Of a DNA stretch of 64,000 nucleotides, positions 40,925-52,210 are shown in pieces; the first letter of the stretch is position 1, and every line of letters starts with the position of its first letter. The translations under genes and the position numbers were made by a program. Origin of the DNA: Caenispirillum salinarum AK4 (lineage in GTDB: Bacteria > Pseudomonadota > Alphaproteobacteria > Rhodospirillales > Rhodospirillaceae); assembly GCF_000315795.1 (NCBI RefSeq), contig NZ_ANHY01000003.1:248001-312000 (forward strand), read 5' to 3'. The notes under the pieces were generated by a model, which made no database searches, was not told the origin of the DNA, and saw nothing but the letters and a program-made list of their open reading frames with translations.

Positions 40925-41908
40925 TCAACCCTTTCGGGCGCGCGGGTGCGCCGAGTCGTAGACGCTCTTAAGCCGGGCGGCGTCCACTTCGGTATAGCGC
41001 TGGGTGGTCGACAGGTTGGCGTGGCCCAGCAGTTCCTGGATGGTGCGCAGATCGCCGCCCCGTCCCAGCAGGTGGGTCGCGAAGGAGTGCCGCAGCGCAT
41101 GGGGCGTCGCCGTCTCGGGCAGTCCGAGCAGGTGACGCACCTTCTCCATGGTCCGCTGCGCCATGCGCGGACTCAACGGGCCGCCGCACGCTCCCACGAA
41201 CAGGGGGCTGTCGGGCGGGGCGGGATGGGGGCGCAGGGCCAGGTAGGCGTCGACGGCCTGCCGCACGGCCGGCAGGACGGGCACCAGGCGCTCCTTCCGC
41301 CCCTTGCCGAGCACGCGCATGGTTTCCGCCGTCGGACGGTCGGCGACGGTCAGGCCCAGCGCCTCGCCGATGCGCAGGCCGCAGCCGTAAAGAAGGGTGA
41401 TGAGGGCCGTGTCGCGGGCGGCGATCCACGGCGTGTCCGTAAGCTCGCCCACCGTGGGCAGCACCTCCATCGCCTCCGCCTCAGCCAGCGGCTTCGGGAT
41501 GCTGCGCGGCGGGCGCGGGTTGCGCACCAGGTCGATGGCCGGGTTGTGCATCAGCCCCATGCGGTCGCAGGCGCGGTAGAAGCCGCGCAGGGTGCTCATG
41601 GCCCGGCCGAGCGAGGTGCGGGCGATGCCTTCGGCGGTGCGGTGGGCCAGATAGCTGCGGAAGTCCGCCGCCGTCAGCTTGCCCAGGTCGGCGAGCGTCG
41701 GCTCGGCACCCAGGTAATCCGTCAGGAACCGCAGGAAGAAGAACAGGTCGCGCTGGTAGTTGGTCAGCGTATGGATGCTGGCGCCGCGTTCGGCCGTCAG
41801 CCAGCGGCGCCAGCGCACGATGGCGTCGCGCAACGCCGGATCGGGCGGCAGGCCGGGCGGCAGGGCATCCGCCGCCGCCCGGTCCTCGTCCGCCGTCTGC
41901 GGAATCAC
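40925..41908 (-). CDS. xerC: site-specific tyrosine recombinase XerC
   Basis: The 327-residue recombinase resolves chromosome dimers at dif with XerD. It has the SAM-like N domain (LTAERGASIHTLTNYQRDL), and the catalytic Arg in YGCGLRIGEAL, Lys in GKGRKERLVP, HALRHSFATHLL (His-x-x-Arg), LGHANLSTTQRYT with the Tyr nucleophile. I place the start at GTG 41906-41908, overlapping the DUF484 stop as GTGA; the long frame to 42961 is an artefact. The order DUF484-xerC is conserved in proteobacteria. Confidence 0.93.
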   Translation of the reverse strand: MIPQTADEDRAAADALPPGLPPDPALRDAIVRWRRWLTAERGASIHTLTNYQRDLFFFLRFLTDYLGAEPTLADLGKLTAADFRSYLAHRTAEGIARTSLGRAMSTLRGFYRACDRMGLMHNPAIDLVRNPRPPRSIPKPLAEAEAMEVLPTVGELTDTPWIAARDTALITLLYGCGLRIGEALGLTVADRPTAETMRVLGKGRKERLVPVLPAVRQAVDAYLALRPHPAPPDSPLFVGACGGPLSPRMAQRTMEKVRHLLGLPETATPHALRHSFATHLLGRGGDLRTIQELLGHANLSTTQRYTEVDAARLKSVYDSAHPRARKG

Positions 41909-42618
41909 GCCGGTTCGCTGGTGTCCGCCGTCGCCCATCGCCGCACCATGTGTTCCACCACCCGCGCCAGGAAGCCCAGAAGCTCGGTCCCCTGCTGCGG
42001 ATGGAAGGTGCCCTCGGTCCGGGTGCCCAGCGCCAGAACGCCCTCGGGCAGGCCCTCGCCGGGCTGCAGCCGAACCAGAGCGTCCGACGTCACCAGCCGC
42101 GCGGCGGCGCCGTAGAGCGGCTGTTCGCCCTCGACGGTTTCGCGCAGGCGGGCGGGAGCATTCTCGCCCAGCATCGCGTCCAGTTCCCCGGCGCCCAGTT
42201 CCTGGACGTAAAGCGCCGCCGGCTTGGGCAGGCCGGGTTCGAAGGCGATAGTGACCACGTCCACCTGCAGCACCACCGGCAACTCGTCGGTGATGATGCG
42301 CGCCAGGCTGTCCATGCCCTCGGCGGCCAGGACCGCGAGGGCGGCCTGGTGCGTGCGCTCCTGCGTGGACATGTTGGACCGCGTGGTGGTGATGAGGGCC
42401 TTCGCCGAGGCCTTCAGGTCCTCCACCTCTTTGCGCAGGCGCTTGACCACGGCCGACTGCAGGTCGACCACGTTGCTTTCCGGCGACAGGTCGGGCAGCA
42501 GTTCCGCCAGCAACGGCATGTTGTTGGTCAGGAACTCCGGGTGCTCCCGCAGGTACGCCTTGACCTGTCGCGGGGTCGGGGGGGGTGTGTCGTCGGAGGC
42601 GTTGCCCTGCTCGGCCAC
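41905..42618 (-). CDS. DUF484 family protein (upstream of xerC)
   Basis: The 237-residue protein has the typical DUF484 lead (QVKAYLREHPEFLTNNMPLLAELLPDL) followed by a GAF-like region with DVVTIAFEP and VLALGTRTEGTFHPQQGT. It commonly precedes xerC in Proteobacteria and overlaps it by four bases here. Function unknown, possibly a GAF-type sensor linked to cell-division recombination. Confidence 0.92.
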   Translation of the reverse strand: MAEQGNASDDTPPPTPRQVKAYLREHPEFLTNNMPLLAELLPDLSPESNVVDLQSAVVKRLRKEVEDLKASAKALITTTRSNMSTQERTHQAALAVLAAEGMDSLARIITDELPVVLQVDVVTIAFEPGLPKPAALYVQELGAGELDAMLGENAPARLRETVEGEQPLYGAAARLVTSDALVRLQPGEGLPEGVLALGTRTEGTFHPQQGTELLGFLARVVEHMVRRWATADTSEPA

Positions 42619-42621
42619 GTC

Positions 42622-43284
42622 TCAGTCCTCCAGGATCTTCAGGCCCGACTTCTCCCAGTCGGCGGTGAAGGCGGCCAAGCCCTTGTCGGTGAGCGGGTGG
42701 TTGTAGAGCTGGCGCAGCACCTTCGGCGGCATGGTCGCCACGTGGGCGCCCAGCTTGGCCGATTCCGTCACATGGATGGGATGGCGGACGCTGGCGACCA
42801 GCACTTCCGTGCCGATGTCCAGATAGTTGGCGTAGATGCTCACGATCTCGGCGATCAGGCCCAGGCCGTCCTGCCCGATGTCGTCCAGGCGGCCGACGAA
42901 GGGCGACACGAAGGCCGCACCCGCCTTGGCCGCCAGGATCGCCTGCGCCGGGCTGAAGCACAGCGTCACGTTGACCATAGTGCCGTCGTCGGCCAGCTTG
43001 CGGCAGGTCTTCAGCCCGTCGGGCGTCAGCGGCACCTTGATGCAGACGTTGTCGGCGATCTTCCGCAGGTGGTCGGCCTCGCGCATCATCGTGGCGTGGT
43101 CGGGGGCGGTGACCTCGGCGCTGACGGGGCCGGGGACGACGTCGCAGATTTCCTTCACCAGGTCGGTGAACTTCATGCCCGCCTTGGCGGCCAGCGACGG
43201 GTTGGTGGTCACGCCGTCGACGAGGCCCGTCTCGGCCAGGTCGCGAATGTCGGCAAGGTCGGCCGTGTCGATGAAGAACTTCAT
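42622..43284 (-). CDS. fsa: transaldolase/fructose-6-phosphate aldolase family enzyme
   Basis: The 220-residue protein starts [16 protein letters not shown] and contains GVTTNPSL, the Schiff-base Lys in CIKVPLT, VTLCFSP, and FVGRLDDIG, all typical of the short TalC/MipB group. It acts as a transaldolase or fructose-6-phosphate aldolase. The start at 43284 is the family start; the frame to 43425 is rejected. It lies three bases upstream of DUF484 and divergent from priA. Transaldolase versus aldolase activity cannot be decided by sight. Confidence 0.92.
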   Translation of the reverse strand: MKFFIDTADLADIRDLAETGLVDGVTTNPSLAAKAGMKFTDLVKEICDVVPGPVSAEVTAPDHATMMREADHLRKIADNVCIKVPLTPDGLKTCRKLADDGTMVNVTLCFSPAQAILAAKAGAAFVSPFVGRLDDIGQDGLGLIAEIVSIYANYLDIGTEVLVASVRHPIHVTESAKLGAHVATMPPKVLRQLYNHPLTDKGLAAFTADWEKSGLKILED

Positions 43285-43393
43285 GGAAAGAGTGTCGCCG
43301 TTTCTGATGGGGAGGATCAGGTGTTCGGGAAAGCGCTTCCCGTTCAGGGACTTGTCGTGGCGGTCCCCGTCCGGGTCGGCTAGAGTGTAGCGG

Positions 43394-45679
43394 ATGGAAC
43401 CCCGCCCCGCCACAGTCGCGCCCATGTCCGCAACCTCTGCATCCAGTGCGTGCGACGCCGCCGCGCCGCTCTACCCGCCCGGCGCGCGGGTGGGTGTGCT
43501 GCTGCCCCTGCCGCTGGGCGGTCTTTATGATTACCGCGTGCCCCGCTCAGGCCCGGCCGTGGCCGAGGGCCAGCCGGTGGAGGTGCCGCTGGGCAAACGG
43601 CGCGAGATCGGCGTGGTCTGGGGCGCGGGCGAGGGCGCCGTGGCCGAAGCGAAGGTGCGCGACATCCTGCGCGTCCTGCCGGCCACGCCGCTGCCCCAGG
43701 TGACGCGCCGCTTCGTGGACTGGGTGGCAGCCTACACCCTCAGCCCGCCCGGCGCGGTTCTCAAGATGGCGATCAGCGTGCCCCAGGCGCTGGAGGAGCC
43801 GCGGCCGCTGACCGTCTACGGCCTGCCCGACCCGGACCATCCGCCCGATCTGGCGGCGCTCGGCGTCAAGGAGACGCGCGCCCGGCGGGCCGTGCTGAAT
43901 GTCGCCGCCGACCTGCCGCCCCTGCCGGCGGGCGACCTGGCGCGGGAGGCCGGCGTGTCCGACGGCGTGGTGAAGGGGCTGGCGCAGGCCGGCGTGCTGG
44001 TGCCGAGCCTGGTGCATCCGCAGCTCGACCCGCCGCGCCCCGACCCGGACCACCCGGGCCCCACCCTTTCGGCTGGTCAGGAAGAAATCGCCGAAGACCT
44101 GCGCTCACGGGTGCGCGGCCACGCCTTCTCCGTCGCCCTGCTGGAGGGGGTGACGGGCTCGGGCAAGACGGAGGTCTATTTCGAGGCCGTGGCCGAGGCC
44201 CTGCGGCGCGGGCGGCAGGTGCTGGTGCTGGTGCCCGAGATCAGCCTGACCAGCCAATGGCTGTCGCGCTTCCGCCGCCGCTTCGGCGTGCCGCCGCTGG
44301 AGTGGCATTCCGAACTGACCCAGGCCCGGCGGCGCGACGTGTGGCGCGCCGTCGCCAACGGCCGCGCGGCGGTGGTGGTGGGCGCGCGCTCGGCCCTGTT
44401 CCTGCCGTTCCGCGATCTGGGGCTGGTGGTGGTGGACGAGGAGCACGAGCAGGCCTTCAAGCAGGAGGACGGCGTGTCCTACCACGCCCGCGACATGGCG
44501 GTGGTGCGCGGGCAGCTGGGGTCGGTCCCGGTGGTGCTGGCGAGCGCCACGCCGTCGCTGGAAACGGTGCTCAACGCCGAATCGGGCCGCTACGACAAGC
44601 TCCACCTGCCAGAGCGCCACGGCGGGTCGCTCCTGCCCGACGTGGATGTGGTGGACATGCGCCGCATGCCGCCCGAGAAAGGCGACTGGGGCCGCTCCTG
44701 GCTGGCGCCGCCGGTGGTCGACGCGGTGAGCGAGACGCTGGAGCGGGGCGAGCAGGTGCTTCTGTTCCTCAACCGCCGCGGTTATGCGCCGCTGACACTC
44801 TGCCGAACCTGCGGCTTCCGCATCCAGTGCCCCAACTGCACCGCGTGGCTGGTGGAGCACCGGCTGGTCCGGCGGCTGGTCTGTCACCACTGCGGCCATT
44901 CCGAGCCGACGCCCCGCCAGTGCCCGCAGTGCGGTGACGAGGACAGCCTGGCCGCCTGCGGACCCGGCGTGGAGCGCCTGGCGGAAGAGGTCGTCGGCCG
45001 CTGGCCGGAGGCGCGGTCGGTGGTGGTCGCCTCCGACACGCTGGGCGGTCCGCTGGCGGCGGCGGCGCTGATGGAGCGAATCGCCGCCCACGAGGTCGAC
45101 CTTCTTATAGGGACGCAGGTGCTGGCCAAGGGCCTGCACTTTCCCGAACTGACGCTGGTGGCCGTCGTCGACAGCGATCTTGGCCTGTCGGGTGGGGACC
45201 TGCGGGCGGCGGAGCGCACCTACCAGCTGCTCACCCAGGTGGCTGGCCGGGCAGGGCGCGCGGCCAAGCAGGGGCGGGTGATGCTTCAGACCTATCAGCC
45301 GGAGCATCCGGTGATCCAGGCCATGGTCACCGGCGAGACGGCGCAGTTCCTGGAGGCCGAGGCCGAGGGGCGGCGCGCCACGTCCATGCCGCCCTACGGC
45401 CGGCTGGCGGCGCTCATCGTCTCGGGCGAGGACGAGGGGGCGGTGGATGCCGCCTGCGCGCAGCTTTCCCGCGCCGCCCCCCGGGAGGCGAACGTGGAGG
45501 TGCTGGGCCCGGCCCCGGCGCCGCTGGCCATGCTGCGCGGCCGGCACCGGCGGCGGTTCCTTCTGAAGGCGCCGCGGGGCGTGCGCGTGCAGCCTGTGGT
45601 GGCGGCGTGGCTGGGCCGCGTGAAGGTGCCCCATTCGGTCCGCGTGCAGGTGGATGTGGACCCTTACAGTTTTCTTTGA
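43394..45679 (+). CDS. priA: primosomal replication restart helicase PriA
   Basis: The 761-residue helicase restarts stalled forks. It has an N-terminal DNA-binding part with [20 protein letters not shown], the Walker [13 protein letters not shown] near residue 253, the Walker [22 protein letters not shown], paired zinc sites with Cys in [13 protein letters not shown] and [18 protein letters not shown], and QVAGRAGRA. The ATG at 43394 or 43424 could be the start; neither has a strong ribosome site. It is followed 230 bases later by atpH, an order seen in Rhodospirillales. Confidence 0.96.
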   Translation: MEPRPATVAPMSATSASSACDAAAPLYPPGARVGVLLPLPLGGLYDYRVPRSGPAVAEGQPVEVPLGKRREIGVVWGAGEGAVAEAKVRDILRVLPATPLPQVTRRFVDWVAAYTLSPPGAVLKMAISVPQALEEPRPLTVYGLPDPDHPPDLAALGVKETRARRAVLNVAADLPPLPAGDLAREAGVSDGVVKGLAQAGVLVPSLVHPQLDPPRPDPDHPGPTLSAGQEEIAEDLRSRVRGHAFSVALLEGVTGSGKTEVYFEAVAEALRRGRQVLVLVPEISLTSQWLSRFRRRFGVPPLEWHSELTQARRRDVWRAVANGRAAVVVGARSALFLPFRDLGLVVVDEEHEQAFKQEDGVSYHARDMAVVRGQLGSVPVVLASATPSLETVLNAESGRYDKLHLPERHGGSLLPDVDVVDMRRMPPEKGDWGRSWLAPPVVDAVSETLERGEQVLLFLNRRGYAPLTLCRTCGFRIQCPNCTAWLVEHRLVRRLVCHHCGHSEPTPRQCPQCGDEDSLAACGPGVERLAEEVVGRWPEARSVVVASDTLGGPLAAAALMERIAAHEVDLLIGTQVLAKGLHFPELTLVAVVDSDLGLSGGDLRAAERTYQLLTQVAGRAGRAAKQGRVMLQTYQPEHPVIQAMVTGETAQFLEAEAEGRRATSMPPYGRLAALIVSGEDEGAVDAACAQLSRAAPREANVEVLGPAPAPLAMLRGRHRRRFLLKAPRGVRVQPVVAAWLGRVKVPHSVRVQVDVDPYSFL

Positions 45680-45908
45680 TCCTGCGGCTTTCCTTGAAGG
45701 GATCATCGTGGCACAATCCGCCGCGCCGGAGGGGGAGACCCTGCCCAAACGGGTTGTCCCGAGTGCTTGCACTGCCATGGCGGTTATGCTACCTAGCTCA
45801 CGCGCTTGCGGGGGACTAGCTTGGCGCTGCCGCGCATATGCGAGCTAATTCAAGTCGTTAAGCGATTCTTCCGGTGTCCGAAACGCACTAAAACGGGGCT
45901 AGTCGCAC

Positions 45909-46465
45909 GTGGCATCCAAATCAGCATCATCCGGCCTGGCCGACCGCTACGCGTCCGCGCTGTTCGAGCTGGCGGAGGAAAAGGGCGTTCTGGACCAGGT
46001 GGCCGATGACCTGCGCGGCCTGAAGACCATGGTCGCCGAGAGCGCCGACTTCCGCCGGTTCATCGACAGCCCGGTGCTGTCGCGGACCGAGCAGGCGAAG
46101 GGCGTCGCCGCCCTGGCCGACAAGGCCGGGATGCAGGGCGTCACCCGCAACTTCCTCGGCCTGGTGGCGACCAACCGCCGCCTGTTCGCTCTTCCGGCCG
46201 TTATCGACGCATTCCTCGAGCGCCTCGCCGCCAAGCGTGGCGAGATCAGCGCCGAGGTCGTCTCCGCCAAACCGCTGTCCGACGCGCAAACCGAGGCCCT
46301 GGCCGCTTCCCTGAAGCAGGCCGTGGGCAAGGACGTGGCCCTCGAGACCCGGGTCGACCCGGGCCTGATCGGTGGCCTGGTCGTCCGCGTCGGCTCGCGC
46401 ATGATCGACAATTCTCTCCGTACGAAGCTGCAACGACTTCAGCTCGCCATGAAAGGGGTTGGGTG

Positions 46466-46466
<1 letters not shown>
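45909..46466 (+). CDS. atpH: F1F0 ATP synthase subunit delta
   Basis: The 185-residue subunit connects the F1 head to the b stalk. It begins with [19 protein letters not shown] and has [13 protein letters not shown] and the C-terminal [22 protein letters not shown], characteristic of delta. The start is GTG at 45909, with only a weak GGGGC upstream. Its stop overlaps atpA (TGATG). This is the first gene of atpHAGDC; the F0 genes lie elsewhere, as usual in alphaproteobacteria. Confidence 0.95.
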
Positions 46467-48001
<1,535 letters not shown>

Positions 48002-48042
48002 TCGACGGCATCCGCAACGGCTGAAGGAAGGGTCTGTACCCA

Positions 48043-48933
48043 ATGGCAAGCTTGAAGGACCTTCGCGGGCGCATCGCCTCGGTGAAGTCGACGCAGAAGA
48101 TCACCTCCGCCATGAAGATGGTGGCGGCATCGAAGCTGCGTCGCGCCCAGGACGCCGCTGAGGCCGCCCGTCCCTACGCCGAGCGGATGGACCGCATGCT
48201 GGGCGGGCTGGCCGGCTCCATGGCCGGCCTGCCCGGTGCGCCCAAGCTCCTGTCCGGCACGGGCAAGGACGAGGTGCACCTGCTGGTCGTGATGACGGCC
48301 GATCGCGGTCTGTGCGGCGGTTTCAACGGGTCCATCGTGCGCGCCACCCGCAACCGGGTGGCCGAGCTTCAGGCCGAGGGCAAGCAGGTCAAGCTGCTGA
48401 CCATCGGCCGCAAGGGCCGCGACGCGCTGAAGCGCGACCACAAGGACAAGCTCATCGACGGCTACGAGGGCGTGGGCAAGAAGGGCCTGTCGTTCTCGGA
48501 AGCCGACGAGATCGCCGCGCGCATCCTGGCGATGTACGAGAACGGCGAGTTCGACGTCTGCACGGTGGTCTACAACAAGTTCAAGTCGGCCATCAGCCAG
48601 GTGGTCACCCTCCAGCAGCTCGTGCCCTTCCCGGTGCCCGAGGCCGCCAACGCCAACGAGGCGCCGGCCGGTCCGAAGGCCTCCTACGAGTACGAGCCGT
48701 CGGAAGAGGGCATCCTCGCCGAGCTGCTGCCGCGCAACGTTGCGATGCAGATCTTCTCGTCGCTGCTGGAAAGCTCCGCTTCCGAGCAGGGCGCCCGCAT
48801 GGCGGCGATGGACAACGCCACCCGCAACGCCGGCGACATGATCAACAAGCTGACGCTGACCTACAACCGCACCCGTCAGGCGATGATCACGAAGGAACTG
48901 ATCGAGATCATCTCCGGCGCCGAGGCCCTGTAG
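48043..48933 (+). CDS. atpG: F1 ATP synthase subunit gamma
   Basis: The 296-residue rotor subunit has the typical first and last helices: [36 protein letters not shown] at the start (long helix) and [31 protein letters not shown] at the end, plus DRGLCGGFN in the Rossmann part. It lies 41 bases after atpA. Confidence 0.96.
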   Translation: MASLKDLRGRIASVKSTQKITSAMKMVAASKLRRAQDAAEAARPYAERMDRMLGGLAGSMAGLPGAPKLLSGTGKDEVHLLVVMTADRGLCGGFNGSIVRATRNRVAELQAEGKQVKLLTIGRKGRDALKRDHKDKLIDGYEGVGKKGLSFSEADEIAARILAMYENGEFDVCTVVYNKFKSAISQVVTLQQLVPFPVPEAANANEAPAGPKASYEYEPSEEGILAELLPRNVAMQIFSSLLESSASEQGARMAAMDNATRNAGDMINKLTLTYNRTRQAMITKELIEIISGAEAL

Positions 48934-48958
48934 GGCGCGGCCGGCAAACGCTGACTGA

Positions 48959-50431
<1,473 letters not shown>

Positions 50432-50458
50432 GCGGACGCTTGACGCAACGCAACGGCC

Positions 50459-50492
50459 GGGGCGCGATCCTGTTTCCGCACGATCGCGCCCC
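50459..50492 (+). promoter_or_regulatory. GC-rich hairpin between atpD and atpC
   Basis: GGGGCGCGATC at 50459-50469 pairs perfectly with GATCGCGCCCC at 50482-50492 around a 12-base loop, followed by GTCTTT. It lies in the 123-base gap before atpC and could be an attenuator or a processing/stability signal. Confidence 0.6.
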
Positions 50493-50554
50493 GTCTTTCG
50501 GGAAGTACAGGGCCCACGCGCCGCTTGCGGCACACACGGGCCGTCGGAGGAACC

Positions 50555-50956
50555 ATGGCGGAAACGCTTGAATTCGAACTGGTCTCGCCGGAGAAGCTGC
50601 TGGTCTCCGAGCCGGTCGAGATGGTGATCGTGCCCGGGTCCGAGGGCAACTTCGGCGCCATGCCGCGCCATGCTCCCATGCTGTCCACCGTGCGCCCCGG
50701 CGTGTTGGACATCTACAAGGACGGCAAGGTCGCCAACCAGATCTTCGTCGCCGGCGGTTTCGCCGAAGTGACCGAAGAACGCTGCACGGTGCTGGCCGAG
50801 GAAGCCGTCGTGCTGTCGGACCTGACGCGCGACGACGTTGAAAAGCGCCTGCAGGCCGCCCGCGACGCCGAGCAGGAAGCCGACACCGACGTCGAGAAGG
50901 CGCAGGCCGCCAAGAACGTCGCCGTCGCCGAAGCCATGCGCGACGCCATCGCCTGA
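50555..50956 (+). CDS. atpC: F1 ATP synthase subunit epsilon
   Basis: The 133-residue subunit has the beta-sandwich lead LEFELVSPEKLLVSEPVEMVIVPGSEGNFG and VAGGFAEVTEERCTVLAE, typical of AtpC, then a C-terminal helical pair (DDVEKRLQAARDAEQEADTDVEKAQ). GGAGG at 50546-50550 precedes the ATG at 50555. Last gene of the operon, followed by a terminator at 51009-51046. Confidence 0.95.
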   Translation: MAETLEFELVSPEKLLVSEPVEMVIVPGSEGNFGAMPRHAPMLSTVRPGVLDIYKDGKVANQIFVAGGFAEVTEERCTVLAEEAVVLSDLTRDDVEKRLQAARDAEQEADTDVEKAQAAKNVAVAEAMRDAIA

Positions 50957-51008
50957 TCGGCGGTCGGCGGCCCGACCGGCAGGACGTCCGGGCCGGGGCT
51001 GGAACACT

Positions 51009-51046
51009 GGAAAGAGGGGCTGGCGCTGCTGCCGGCCCCTCTTTCC
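51009..51046 (+). terminator. hairpin after the atp operon
   Basis: GGAAAGAGGGGC at 51009-51020 pairs with GCCCCTCTTTCC at 51035-51046. The T-tract is part of the stem, so the terminator is plausible but not ideal. Confidence 0.6.
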
Positions 51047-51243
51047 GTTCAGGTCGCCGCGACCGTGCATCGCAAGGCGGCGGCGGCCCGGCAGAGCAGC
51101 CATGCGAGTGCTTCCCTTAGCGGCAAGGGCATGGAATTATTACCGATTGTGCGACGCGACACGACGCTTCCGCGTTGTTGAAACCATGGCCGGCACGCCC
51201 ATCATCAGGATGGACGGCACCACGTTGCAACCGAGGAACCGAC

Positions 51244-52071
51244 ATGAAGCACTGGACGCTTGAGGACATTCCCTGGGACCGCTATGACCCGGCCAAGGTC
51301 GATCCGGAAATCCTCAAGGTGATCAAGGCTGCGGCCATGGTGGAGCGCAACGCGGCGGACTACACCGCCTATCTGCGCAACGTGTTTCACGACGACAGCT
51401 ACTTCGCGGACATGGCCACCCATTGGGAGGCCGAGGAGATCCAGCACGGCGATGCCCTGGGCCGCTGGGCCGAGATGGCCGATCCCGGATTCGACTATCG
51501 CGACGCCTTCCGCCGGTTCCGCGAGGGCTACCAGATCCCCATCGACGTCGACGCCTCCACCCGCGGCTCGCGGACTGGCGAGTTGATCGCGCGCTGCATC
51601 GTGGAAACCGGCACCAGTTCCTTCTACAGCGCCCTGCGCGATGCGGCGGAGGAGCCGGTTCTGAAGGAAATCTGCCACCGCATCGCCGGCGACGAGTTCC
51701 GCCACTACAAGATGTTCTACACCCACATGAAAAAGTACCTGGACCGCGAGAACATCCCGACATGGCGGCGGATCATGGTGGCGGTGTCGCGCATCAAGGA
51801 AAGCGAGGACGACGAACTGTCCTATGCCTACTACTGCGCCAACTTCGATGACAGCCACCCCTACGACCGCAAGACGGCCAACCTGGCCTATGCGGCGCGG
51901 GCCTTCAGCTGCTATCGCGCCCCGCATGTGGAGCGCGCGTCGAACATGGTGCTCAAGGCGGCCGGCATCCGCCCGCACGGCCGTTTCGGGCGGTTCTTCG
52001 GCACCATGATGTGGAAGTACGTCTCCAAGCGCTCGCGCCGGCTGGAAGAGGATCTCAAGGCGGCGGCCTGA
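51244..52071 (+). CDS. diiron ferritin-like domain protein (rubrerythrin/desaturase type)
   Basis: The 275-residue helical protein carries a ferritin-like metal-binding pattern: Glu in MVERNAADY, WEAEEIQHG (Glu-x2-His), Glu in VETGTSSF, and DEFRHYKMF (Glu-x2-His), so a diiron centre is likely. Such proteins include acyl-ACP desaturase-like and peroxide-reducing types; which one this is cannot be told. GAGGA lies eight bases before the ATG at 51244, and the longer frame to 51175 is less likely. It is soluble, and follows the atp operon after a terminator. Confidence 0.78.
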   Translation: MKHWTLEDIPWDRYDPAKVDPEILKVIKAAAMVERNAADYTAYLRNVFHDDSYFADMATHWEAEEIQHGDALGRWAEMADPGFDYRDAFRRFREGYQIPIDVDASTRGSRTGELIARCIVETGTSSFYSALRDAAEEPVLKEICHRIAGDEFRHYKMFYTHMKKYLDRENIPTWRRIMVAVSRIKESEDDELSYAYYCANFDDSHPYDRKTANLAYAARAFSCYRAPHVERASNMVLKAAGIRPHGRFGRFFGTMMWKYVSKRSRRLEEDLKAAA

Positions 52072-52210
52072 CGGCGGAGCCATCGGACCGGCACGGCGGC
52101 GGCAGGATGGTGTTCCAAAAAAGTGTCACTGGCCCGGATCACGACGGTTGGCTAACACTTTCGGCTCATACGGCACGCCGATCGTTCTCCCCTGACTCCG
52201 GGATCTCATC

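Noticed and set aside
40925-42961. one long minus-strand frame combining xerC with upstream sequence
   Set aside because: The added part is another frame of DUF484 and fsa; the GTGA overlap at 41905-41908 gives the true xerC start.
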